From contig JALHTV010000113.1 of the NCBI GenBank assembly GCA_022866005.1, forward strand, positions 1 to 6,033: a stretch of DNA of 6,033 bases. The letters run 5' to 3'. The stretch comes from Phycisphaerae bacterium. GTDB taxonomy: Bacteria; Planctomycetota; Phycisphaerae; SM23-33. Positions 1 through 6,033 of this stretch are shown here, piece after piece (positions within the stretch are counted from its first letter, which is position 1; each line of letters begins with the position of its first letter). Made by a program: the position numbers and the translations under genes. The notes under the pieces were generated by a model. That model did not search any database and was not told the origin of the DNA. It saw nothing but the letters and a program-made list of their open reading frames with translations.

Positions 1-1692
1 CCCCCGGCCGGAGACGACTCCCGCGTGGTCGGGGGGTTCATCGCGGGCCTGGGCAGGCCCGGGCATCCCATCGGCCTGGGGGACGTTCCCTGGGCAAGCT
101 GGGAGGCGCCGCTGTCGTTCTGGATTCCGATCGTGGTCCTGGCGGCCGTGGCCACGATGTGCATGAGCCTGATCCTCCACCGCCAATGGGCCCACCGGGA
201 ACGCCTGCGCTACCCGATCGCCGACTTCGCCAACACGCTGCTGGAGCAGGACCCGCATCGGATCATGGGGCCGATCTTCCGCAACAAGCTGTTCTGGCTG
301 GGGCTGATCCTCCTGCTATCCATTCGCGTCTTCAACTGCGCCAATACCTGGGCCGAGACGGGCGTGGACATCCCCCTGAAGTTCGATTTCGAGTCCGTCA
401 TCAAAACGAAGTTCCCCAAGTTCGTCCTGATGGAGGAGGCCCGCTACGTCGTCAAGCCGCTGATCATCCCCACCGCGATGGCGTTCACGTTCTTTCTGGC
501 CTCGGACATCGGCTTCAGCCTGGGCGTCACCAGTCTGATCACGCTGGCGGCGCACTACGTGATGGTGAACCGCCTGGGAATGACGGTCACCGGTTCGGGC
601 ACCGGCGGCGGCGTGAAGGCCTGGGTGAGCTTCGGGGCGTTCTTCGGCTACACCCTGGTGCTGCTGTACGTCGGCCGACGCTACTACTGGCAGACGCTCA
701 AACAGGCCATCCTGTTCCGCGCGCAGACCGATACGGACGCCACCGGCGCCTGGGCGGGCAGGCTGTTCCTGTTGTCGTTCCTGGCGATGGTGGCGCTGTT
801 TGCGGCTGTGGGCATGGGGGTGGGCATGGCACTGATCACCGTGGGCCTGGTCATGATCACGTTCCTGGTCCTGGCGCGGATCAACGCCGAGTGCGGGGCG
901 TTCTTCTTCAAGCCGGAGTGGACTCTCATCCCCGTCTTGGGCGGGCTGTTCAGCATGCCGGTGCTGGGGCCCAAGGCCACCGTCCTGGCCGGCATGCTGA
1001 TGATCATCCTGCTGGCCGACCCGTTCGAGGCGCTGATCCCCTACGTGATCAACGGCCTGAAGATTGCCGACCGGGTGGGGGTCTCCCCGGGGAGGACGAC
1101 ACTCGTCCAAGTGCTCGCGTTCGTGCTGGCGTTGGCGGTGGCCATCCCCGTGGGCCTGTGGGCGGACTACAACTTCGGCAGGGTCGTTGACGCCTCCGCC
1201 AGTGAGGAACCTAGCCAGCCGGCGGGGTCCCAGTGGTCCAAGGTCGCCTTCTCCTCGACCGAGAGAGGCCTGACCCAGACGATCCTCAGCGGCCAATTGC
1301 AGCAGAGCGTGTCCTGGTCGTCGCTGGACCGGCTGCGCCACATGCGCCCCGTTCCCATGTTCCTGGGGTCGGTGGGGGTGGGTCTGGTCGGCGTGCTGCT
1401 GCTGGGCGGCCTGCGGCTGAGATATCCCTGGTGGCCGCTGCATCCGATCATCTTATTGGGCTACGGGGCCTGGACGATGGGCAAGTTCGGCGCGTCGTTC
1501 CTGTTGGGGTGGGCCATCAAGTCCGCCATCACGCGCCTGGGCGGACCGAAGGCCTACTACCACGGGCGGCACTTCATGATGGGGGTGATCGCCGGAGACC
1601 TGTGCGGCGGGATGATCTACATGGCCACCTACTACATCCACTACGCCGTCACCGGCACGCAAGTCTCCGGGCCAATGCTCGTCCTGTGGTAG
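1..1692 (+). CDS. DUF6785/DUF6784 family polytopic membrane protein, possible OPT-like transporter (5' end outside window)
   Basis: The frame is open from the first base, so the first 563 visible codons are a C-terminal portion. A GTG at 25 is the first possible start inside the window. I reject it because the sequence before and after it reads like the middle of this family, with N-terminal membrane helices expected upstream. About a dozen hydrophobic segments are visible, near residues 38-59, 96-111, 153-187 (two), 213-230, 254-294 (two), 307-342, 368-390, 451-475, 479-510 and 525-550. A hydrophilic loop at about 391-450 separates the main DUF6785 part from a C-terminal DUF6784-like part containing RYPWWPLHP. 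The segment HRQWAHRERLRYPIADFA resembles the cytoplasmic motif of oligopeptide (OPT) transporters, and a glycine-rich TGSGTGGG follows. Family membership is from recall. Transport is inferred and the substrate is unknown. The gene ends in TAG and converges on rsmA. Confidence 0.8.
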   Translation, partial: PPAGDDSRVVGGFIAGLGRPGHPIGLGDVPWASWEAPLSFWIPIVVLAAVATMCMSLILHRQWAHRERLRYPIADFANTLLEQDPHRIMGPIFRNKLFWLGLILLLSIRVFNCANTWAETGVDIPLKFDFESVIKTKFPKFVLMEEARYVVKPLIIPTAMAFTFFLASDIGFSLGVTSLITLAAHYVMVNRLGMTVTGSGTGGGVKAWVSFGAFFGYTLVLLYVGRRYYWQTLKQAILFRAQTDTDATGAWAGRLFLLSFLAMVALFAAVGMGVGMALITVGLVMITFLVLARINAECGAFFFKPEWTLIPVLGGLFSMPVLGPKATVLAGMLMIILLADPFEALIPYVINGLKIADRVGVSPGRTTLVQVLAFVLALAVAIPVGLWADYNFGRVVDASASEEPSQPAGSQWSKVAFSSTERGLTQTILSGQLQQSVSWSSLDRLRHMRPVPMFLGSVGVGLVGVLLLGGLRLRYPWWPLHPIILLGYGAWTMGKFGASFLLGWAIKSAITRLGGPKAYYHGRHFMMGVIAGDLCGGMIYMATYYIHYAVTGTQVSGPMLVLW

Positions 1693-1729
1693 CCGCGGGG
1701 AGACCGGTGGCGGTTACGGGGCCAGGGGC

Positions 1730-2608
1730 CTATCCCATCGCATTGGCCGCGGCCAGATACTGGGCCGGTGTGATGGCCTCGCCGCGCAGCGAAGGGTCGA
1801 TTCCAGCCTGCGCGACGGCCGCCGCCAGCGCGTCAGCGTCAAAGCCCCCCGGCCTACGGCGGAGGATCGAACCGATCTGCTTGCGGCGCTGCCCGAAGGC
1901 CACCCTCAGCAGCGCCCGCAGCGTCTCGATGCTCCTCAGCGCCGCCGCAGCGGCCGGGTCGAAGTCGATGCGGACCATCCGGCTGGTCACCTTCGGGCTC
2001 GGCCAGAACGCCGACGCCGGCACCACACTGCCCAGCCGCAAGCGCCCCAACAGCGCCACCAGCACGCTCACCGGCCCATAGTCGCGGCTAGAGGGAGAAG
2101 CGCCGAGCCGGTCGGCCACCTCGCGCTGCACGGTGACGGTCATCCGCTCGAAGCGGCAGTGCCCCTCCTGCCCCGCCCGCGCCCGCCAGGAGCTCACCAG
2201 ACACTCGGCCACCAGCGGTGTGGCGATGCTGTAGGGCAGGTTGGCCACGAGGTGCGCCACCGGCGGCAATGCCTCCCGCACCGCCGCCGACAGCCCCGCC
2301 CTGCCGGCCAGCGCGTCGGCCTCGATGAGCGTGAAGCCTTCGCGCCCGCCCAGGCGCTGCCGGAGCAGGCGGCACAGGCCGGGGTCCACCTCCACGGCCA
2401 GCACGTTCGCTCCGCGGGCGAGCAACTCCTCGCTCAGCGAGCCGGTCCCCGCGCCCACCTCCAGCACCGCCTGACCGGCCGGCACTTCGGCCAGCTCCAG
2501 GAGCTTGGCCATCAGGTTGCCGTCGATAAGGAAGCACTGCCCCCAGCGCCGGCGCGGCGCCAGGTCGGCGCTCTGGAGCAGCTGGCGGATTTCGGTGAGC
2601 GTCTGCAT
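1730..2608 (-). CDS. rsmA: 16S rRNA (adenine1518-N6/adenine1519-N6)-dimethyltransferase RsmA/KsgA
   Basis: The product is 292 residues, close to the usual 265-290. It should use S-adenosylmethionine to dimethylate two adjacent adenines in the 3'-terminal helix of 16S rRNA during late 30S assembly in the cytoplasm. Visible motifs in order: GQCFLID (23-29, the N-terminal SAM motif), VLEVGAGTGSLSEEL (48-62, motif I), VEVDPGL (72-78, acidic ribose-binding position), the catalytic NLPY (123-126), QREVADRL (161-168), FWPSPKV (201-207), and a basic C-terminal stretch FGQRRKQIG (238-246). The ATG at 2608 is chosen because family similarity begins just after it. The same frame stays open to 2959, but that part is arginine/proline-rich and lies inside xylB. 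The gene starts 23 bases after the xylB stop with no good Shine-Dalgarno, suggesting read-through from xylB and possibly re-initiation. Oddity: Cys replaces the usual Asn or His in the QNFL/QHFL motif. Confidence 0.95.
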   Translation of the reverse strand: MQTLTEIRQLLQSADLAPRRRWGQCFLIDGNLMAKLLELAEVPAGQAVLEVGAGTGSLSEELLARGANVLAVEVDPGLCRLLRQRLGGREGFTLIEADALAGRAGLSAAVREALPPVAHLVANLPYSIATPLVAECLVSSWRARAGQEGHCRFERMTVTVQREVADRLGASPSSRDYGPVSVLVALLGRLRLGSVVPASAFWPSPKVTSRMVRIDFDPAAAAALRSIETLRALLRVAFGQRRKQIGSILRRRPGGFDADALAAAVAQAGIDPSLRGEAITPAQYLAAANAMG

Positions 2609-2631
2609 GGGTTCGCGCCAGGCGCCGCGCC

Positions 2632-4161
2632 TCAGGCCAACTCGGCGATCCGGGGAAACTCGTCCTTCATCGCGGGGTACAGCCTGCGGTACTGGGCGTA
2701 AAGCTGGGCGTAGCGGCGGGCGAGTGCGGGTTGCGGGCGGATGGTCCGCGTGATGCGGATGCCCGCCCGGCACGCTTCGGCCACGTTGCGGAACTCCCCC
2801 GCCCCCACGGCCGCCAGCAGGGCCACCCCGTAGGCCGGGCCTTCCTCGGCATTGATGGTGACGCAGGTCGCGCGATAGACGTCGGCCTGGAGTTGCCGCC
2901 AGAACGCGCTCCGCGCGCCGCCGCCCGACAGGCGGATCTGGCGGATCTTCAGCCCGCACCTGCGCAGGATCGTCACCGCGTCGTTCATCGCGAAGGTCGC
3001 TCCCTCCATCACCGCGCGGACCAGCTCGTGGCGCGTCGTGCGGCTGTGAATGCCGATCCAGCAGGCGCGGGCGTAGGGGTCGGCGTGCGGCGTCCGCTCC
3101 CCGGTGAGGTACGGCAGGAAGAACAGTCCCTCGCAGCCCGCCGGGGCGGAAGCGGCCTGGGCGGTCAGCAGCTCATAGGGGTCTACGTTCTCTTGCCGGG
3201 CGCGTTCCACCTCCGCAGCGCCCAGCACGTTGCGATACCACTGAAGGCTGCCGCCCGCGGCCAGGACGCAGCCGAACATGCAATACTCCCCCGCGACCGC
3301 TGAGCAGAAGGTCTGCACCCGCCCGGCCGGGTCGGTCTTGTACCGGCGCGAATGGACATAGACCACGCCGCTGGTGCCCATCGTGGCGCTGGTCAGCCCG
3401 TCGCGGACGACGCCGTTGCCCACCGCCCCGGCCGGCTGATCGCCCGCCCCGCCGACGACCGGCGTGCCCTCGGCCAGGCCCAGCTCCCCGGCGACGGAGG
3501 CCCGCAGGCGCCCGGTGATCTCGTGCGACTCGACCACCGGCGGCAGGATGTCGCGGTCCACCTGGAAGATCGACAGCACCTTGGCCGACCAGTCGCGGCG
3601 GCGCGCGTCCAGCATGAGCGTGCCGGAGGAGTCCGAGACGTCGCCGACGTACTCGCCCGTCAGGCGCAGGCGGATGTAGTCCTTCGGCAGCAGCAGGTGC
3701 TTGATGCGGTCGTAGGTGCGCTTCTCGTGGCGGCGGACCCACAGCAGCTTGGTCAGCGTGAAGCTGGTCATCGCGACGGTGCCCACCAGCGCGATCAGCT
3801 TGCCCTTGCCGCCGACCCGGCGCTGGATCTCCTGGGCCTGGCGGGCCGAGCGCTGGTCGTTCCAGATGATGGCCGGGCGCAGCGGCCGGCCGGCGCCGTC
3901 GGTGATGACCAGCCCGTGCATCTGACCGCTCAGCCCGATGGCCGCGACCGTCTTGCCGTCGATCGCGGCCTTGGCGATCACCTGGCGCACGGCCTGGACC
4001 GTCGCCTGCCACCAGTTGTCCCCGTCCTGCTCGCTCCACCCCGGCTGCGGGGAGGACAGCTCGTGCGGCGCCGTGGCCGCGGCCAGCACCTGGGCCGAGG
4101 CGTCCATCAACAGGGCCTTAGTCCCGGACGTGCCTATGTCGATCCCCAGGTAGCAGGTCAT
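2632..4161 (-). CDS. xylB: Xylulokinase (FGGY carbohydrate kinase)
   Basis: The 509-residue product matches the usual length of xylulokinases. These phosphorylate D-xylulose with ATP to xylulose 5-phosphate, feeding the pentose phosphate pathway in the cytoplasm. The N-terminal FGGY domain opens with the phosphate-binding GIDIGTSGTKALLMD (6-20). It carries the sugar-contact LSGQMHG (77-83), with the MHG typical of XylB, the FGGY signature from Ser133 to His145, and the presumed catalytic base in GAGDQPAGA (Asp241). The C-terminal domain has MGTSG (261-265), FLPYLTGERTPHADP (348-362), the LSGGGARS adenine-binding loop (411-418) and GPAYGVALLA (441-450). The ATG at 4161 has AAGGAG five bases upstream. 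Specificity for xylulose over other FGGY sugars is inferred from overall similarity; no xylose isomerase or pentose transporter is visible nearby. It is the first gene of a leftward unit with rsmA and is divergent from folC. Confidence 0.93.
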   Translation of the reverse strand: MTCYLGIDIGTSGTKALLMDASAQVLAAATAPHELSSPQPGWSEQDGDNWWQATVQAVRQVIAKAAIDGKTVAAIGLSGQMHGLVITDGAGRPLRPAIIWNDQRSARQAQEIQRRVGGKGKLIALVGTVAMTSFTLTKLLWVRRHEKRTYDRIKHLLLPKDYIRLRLTGEYVGDVSDSSGTLMLDARRRDWSAKVLSIFQVDRDILPPVVESHEITGRLRASVAGELGLAEGTPVVGGAGDQPAGAVGNGVVRDGLTSATMGTSGVVYVHSRRYKTDPAGRVQTFCSAVAGEYCMFGCVLAAGGSLQWYRNVLGAAEVERARQENVDPYELLTAQAASAPAGCEGLFFLPYLTGERTPHADPYARACWIGIHSRTTRHELVRAVMEGATFAMNDAVTILRRCGLKIRQIRLSGGGARSAFWRQLQADVYRATCVTINAEEGPAYGVALLAAVGAGEFRNVAEACRAGIRITRTIRPQPALARRYAQLYAQYRRLYPAMKDEFPRIAELA

Positions 4162-4166
4162 GAGTG

Positions 4167-4172
4167 CTCCTT
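4167..4172 (-). promoter_or_regulatory. Shine-Dalgarno site of xylB
   Basis: On the minus strand this reads AAGGAG, five bases before the ATG at 4161. It is the only strong ribosome-binding site seen in the window and fixes the xylB start. Confidence 0.8.
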
Positions 4173-4268
4173 ATCCATCCGGCTGGGCGAACGGAAGTGC
4201 CTCTGCGCCGTGGCATTGAAGCATCCAACTCCAAACTCCGCAAGCCCCACGGTGGCCAGCGGGGTCTT

Positions 4269-4318
4269 GTTAGAGAACTTTGCGATTATAACCCATTGTG
4301 CCTACACTGGTTAGAACT
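4269..4318. repeat. Short direct repeat GTTAGA(GA)ACT flanking the xylB -10 box
   Basis: GTTAGAGAACT at 4269-4279 and GTTAGAACT at 4310-4318 are near-identical direct copies 41 bases apart, about four helical turns. One overlaps the predicted xylB transcription start. The other overlaps the weak -35 region. The placement would suit an operator pair for a repressor of the xylB unit. The copies are short and differ by a two-base insertion, so chance is a real alternative. Confidence 0.25.
4285..4313 (-). promoter_or_regulatory. Candidate sigma70-type promoter for xylB-rsmA
   Basis: The minus strand carries a perfect -10 hexamer TATAAT (4290-4285) in an otherwise GC-rich region. The best -35 at 17-base spacing is TAACCA (4313-4308), matching only three of six consensus positions. 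Transcription should start near 4278, giving a leader of about 117 bases before the xylB ATG. The weak -35 suggests dependence on an activator, or control by a factor binding the flanking GTTAGA repeats; that part is inference. Confidence 0.5.
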
Positions 4319-4336
4319 GTCATTTTGGCCGTTTGC

Positions 4337-4366
4337 TTGACATCAGTCCCTGCAATGTGTTATACT
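4337..4366 (+). promoter_or_regulatory. Near-consensus promoter of folC, giving a leaderless or near-leaderless transcript
   Basis: A perfect -35 TTGACA (4337-4342) is followed after 18 bases by TATACT (4361-4366, five of six consensus positions). The -10 is preceded by TG-N (4358-4360), an extended -10 motif. The expected transcription start is near 4373, only two or three bases before the folC ATG at 4376. The promoter also lies inside the upstream in-frame extension that begins at GTG 4298, which argues against that longer start. Confidence 0.75.
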
Positions 4367-4375
4367 TCGCGCGAT

Positions 4376-5767
4376 ATGGCCACTGCCACGCGCTCCAAGG
4401 GCACTGGGCGGTTGCCCAGTCGCGGCAAGAAGGCGGTCAGAACGTACGATTCTGCGCTGCGCTATCTCTTTGCGCAGACCGACTATGAGCAGATGCTGCG
4501 CGTGCGGTACAACCGGGACACGTTCAGTCTCGACCGTATGTATCTGCTGCTCAAGAAGTTAGGCAATCCGCACCGCAAGATTCGCTCCGTCCACATCGCC
4601 GGGACCAAGGGCAAGGGTTCCACGGCCACGATGCTGGCCGAGATGCTGCGCGCCTGCGGGCACACGGTGGGCCTGTACACCTCTCCGCACGTTTGCGACA
4701 TCCGCGAGCGGATCGTCGTGAACGGTCAGAAGATCAGCCAGGCGGCGATGGCCCGCCTTATCTGCCGTGCGGAGCCGCACATAGAGAAGATGGCGGCGGA
4801 TAAGCCGACCTTTTTCGAGATCCTCACCGCCCTGGCGTTCTGCCATTTTGTGAGCGAGAACGTGAACGTCGCGGTGGTCGAGGCCGGTCTGGGCGGGCGG
4901 CTGGACAGCACCAACGTGCTCAACCCCGCCGTGTGCGGGGTGACGAGTATCTCGCTGGACCACATGCAGCAGTTGGGCAGCACGGTGGCCCAGATCGCCG
5001 CGGAGAAGGCCGGCATCTTCAAGGTCAAGACCCCCGCCATCAGCGTGCCGCAGAGCCCCGAGGCCAAGCGAGTCCTGCGCAAGGTCGCGCGGAGCGTCGG
5101 GGCGCAGCTGATGTTCACCGGAGAGGACATCGAGTTCAGCTATCGCGTGGAGTCCAGCCGCCAGGACGGTTGCCACACCCGCATCTGCCTGACCACTCCC
5201 CGCAGCCGGTTCGAGCACCTGCCCGTCCCGCTGATGGGCGAGCACCAGGCCGTCAACTGCGGGCTGGCGCTGGCGCTGCTGGACGAGCTGAAGAACCAGG
5301 GCCTGGCGATCGACGATGCCGCGGCCATCCGCGGCCTGGCCGGGGTCTACGTGCCCGGACGCATGGAGATCATCCGCCAGGACCCGCGGATCCTGGTCGA
5401 TGGCGCGCACAACGCCGCCTCGATCCAGGCGCTCATGCGCGCCATGGGGCAGCACCTCCGCTACGACTCGATGGTAATGATCTTCGGCTGCGCCGCCGAC
5501 AAGGACATCCCCGGCATGATGGCCCAGATCACCACCGGGGCGGACAAGGTGATCTTCACCCGCGCGGCCTCCAATGCCCGGGCCGCCAAGCCCAAGGACC
5601 TGGCCGCCGCCTATTTGCAGTGCAGCGGGCGCGAGGCCCAGATCACCGAGACGCTGGCGGAGGCCCTGGGCGTGGCCCGCAGCGCCGTCAGCCGCGAGGA
5701 CATCATCTGCATCACCGGCTCGTTCTACCTCGTCGGCGAGGCCAAGATCCTCCTGAGCAAGCCGTGA
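4376..5767 (+). CDS. folC: Folylpolyglutamate synthase / dihydrofolate synthase
   Basis: The 463-residue product adds glutamate to folates using ATP, and possibly to dihydropteroate as well, in the cytoplasm. Visible Mur-ligase-fold motifs: family-typical N-terminus TDYEQMLRVRYNR (35-47), P-loop HIAGTKGKGST (73-83), LYTSPHVCDIRERI (100-113), VEAGLGGRLDSTN (168-180), SLDHMQQLG (193-201) and IAAEKAGIFK (207-216). Lys211 of the last motif is at the position usually carbamylated. The C-terminal domain has the linker VPGRMEII (326-333), LVDGAHNAASI (340-350), GCAADKD (371-377) and ITGSFYLVGEA (446-456). The ATG at 4376 is preferred because a strong promoter ends just before it. A GTG at 4298 would add 26 residues resembling a signal peptide, unsuitable for a cytoplasmic enzyme. 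A TTG at 4412 is a weaker alternative. Homology begins around residue 23, so the first 22 residues (basic, Gly/Ser-rich) are poorly constrained. Whether it has dihydrofolate synthase activity cannot be read from sequence. Confidence 0.94.
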   Translation: MATATRSKGTGRLPSRGKKAVRTYDSALRYLFAQTDYEQMLRVRYNRDTFSLDRMYLLLKKLGNPHRKIRSVHIAGTKGKGSTATMLAEMLRACGHTVGLYTSPHVCDIRERIVVNGQKISQAAMARLICRAEPHIEKMAADKPTFFEILTALAFCHFVSENVNVAVVEAGLGGRLDSTNVLNPAVCGVTSISLDHMQQLGSTVAQIAAEKAGIFKVKTPAISVPQSPEAKRVLRKVARSVGAQLMFTGEDIEFSYRVESSRQDGCHTRICLTTPRSRFEHLPVPLMGEHQAVNCGLALALLDELKNQGLAIDDAAAIRGLAGVYVPGRMEIIRQDPRILVDGAHNAASIQALMRAMGQHLRYDSMVMIFGCAADKDIPGMMAQITTGADKVIFTRAASNARAAKPKDLAAAYLQCSGREAQITETLAEALGVARSAVSREDIICITGSFYLVGEAKILLSKP

Positions 5768-5819
5768 CGGCCGAGCCGCACTGACCCCGTCGACCTGCGC
5801 AATATCGTCGCGCGCAAAA

Positions 5820-5848
5820 CACGGCGGACCGACTTGCGGTCCGCCGTG
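5820..5848. terminator. Hairpin between convergent folC and the right-edge gene, likely bidirectional terminator
   Basis: A perfect 12-base-pair, GC-rich stem (5820-5831 with 5837-5848) closes a five-base loop, starting 53 bases after the folC stop. A second short pairing, GCAAA (5814-5818) with TTTGC (5854-5858), could extend it with an internal loop. The T-tract is poor on the plus strand (a TTT after several bases). On the minus strand it is somewhat better, with TTTT soon after the stem. It may therefore serve mainly the leftward gene, or act as a 3' stabilising hairpin. Confidence 0.65.
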
Positions 5849-5874
5849 CAGTGTTTGCATCGCGATATGTGCGA

Positions 5875-6033
5875 CTAGGCGGGCGTGCTGCTTGGCGGCT
5901 CGGCAGGGGCAGCAGGCGCCGCCTCGCCGGCCATCTCGGCTGGGCCTTCCTCGACGTAGACATCGTCCAGGTCGGTGGCGTCCACCTTCCGCCGCAGCAG
6001 GGTGTAGATCACCGTCGTGCTGCTGGCCAGGTA
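5875..6033 (-). CDS. C-terminal fragment of a putative membrane protein (5' end outside window)
   Basis: Fifty-two codons are open from the window edge to a TAG at 5877-5875. The fragment begins with YLASSTTVIYTLLRRKVDAT, which looks like the end of a transmembrane helix followed by a basic stop-transfer LLRRK. Then comes an acidic DLDDVYVEEGPAE and an alanine/proline-rich low-complexity tail ending in PPSSTPA. I associate this ending (helix, LLRRKVDATDLDDVY, variable acidic tail) with uncharacterised planctomycete membrane proteins; this is recall, not a search. Function is unknown. The orientation is convergent with folC, sharing the hairpin at 5820-5848. Reality of the gene is supported by the coherent membrane-helix/stop-transfer pattern. 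Confidence 0.6.
   Translation of the reverse strand, partial: YLASSTTVIYTLLRRKVDATDLDDVYVEEGPAEMAGEAAPAAPAEPPSSTPA

Noticed and set aside
316..1443. Long antisense open frame across the membrane-protein gene
   Set aside because: Its product is rich in His, Gln, Arg and Gly with no motif. It mirrors codon bias of the sense gene, whose product has coherent membrane helices.
2609..2959. In-frame 117-residue N-terminal extension of RsmA
   Set aside because: It lies antisense-free but out of frame inside the 3' end of xylB, has an Arg/Pro/Gly-rich composition typical of a GC-rich shadow frame, and RsmA homology begins at the ATG at 2608.
4223..4239. Short tandem-like repeat (CCAACT/CCAAACT) in the xylB leader
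   Set aside because: Only two imperfect units, too short to distinguish from chance.
4247..4255. CCACGGTGG palindrome in the xylB leader as an operator
   Set aside because: Arms are only four bases and flanking bases do not extend the symmetry, so it is expected by chance in GC-rich DNA.
3352..4314. Open frame on the plus strand opposite xylB, running into the divergent control region
   Set aside because: Product is Arg/Asp/Gln/Ala-rich shadow sequence without motifs. It would also run across the xylB promoter.
4298..4375. GTG start giving FolC a 26-residue hydrophobic, signal-peptide-like N-terminus
   Set aside because: The -35 and -10 boxes lie within this stretch, FolC is cytoplasmic, and the added sequence lies well outside the conserved N-terminus. 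It is most simply translated promoter DNA.
4559..5860. Long antisense open frame across folC
   Set aside because: Low-complexity composition with no recognisable domain. The sense strand encodes a complete FolC with all expected motifs.
5712..5963. Minus-strand 83-residue open frame spanning the folC 3' end and the hairpin
   Set aside because: It overlaps the partial right-edge gene in another frame and reads through the terminator hairpin. Its Arg/Ser-rich product has no recognisable feature.

Overview
This is a GC-rich (roughly two-thirds G+C), densely packed bacterial chromosomal window. It most likely comes from a Planctomycetota genome, probably Phycisphaerae-like. That assignment rests on gene-family recognition, not on a marker gene: a DUF6785/DUF6784 membrane protein, a type common in Planctomycetota and Verrucomicrobiota, and a membrane-protein C-terminus of a kind I associate with planctomycetes. 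No mobile element, CRISPR array, tRNA or rRNA was found.

Layout. Positions 1-1692 (+) hold the 3' part of a large polytopic membrane protein (DUF6785 plus DUF6784, distantly OPT-transporter-like) whose N-terminus lies outside the window. It converges, across a 37-base gap, on a leftward pair: xylB (xylulokinase, 4161-2632) followed 23 bases later by rsmA/ksgA (16S rRNA dimethyladenosine transferase, 2608-1730). Positions 4162-4375 form a divergent control region. Rightward from it runs folC (folylpolyglutamate/dihydrofolate synthase, 4376-5767). After a shared hairpin between convergent genes, the window ends in the last 52 codons of a leftward membrane-protein gene (6033-5875).

How the genes relate. 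xylB and rsmA look like one transcription unit that joins pentose catabolism to ribosome maturation. This is probably positional, not functional. folC has its own near-consensus promoter, placed so close to the ATG that the transcript should be leaderless or nearly so. The membrane protein at the left edge may be a transporter, but nothing here shows its substrate.

The window is mostly conserved housekeeping and metabolic genes. I see no convincing evidence of an undescribed multi-gene system. The points most worth a second look are the folC promoter/start arrangement and the uncharacterised OPT-like protein.
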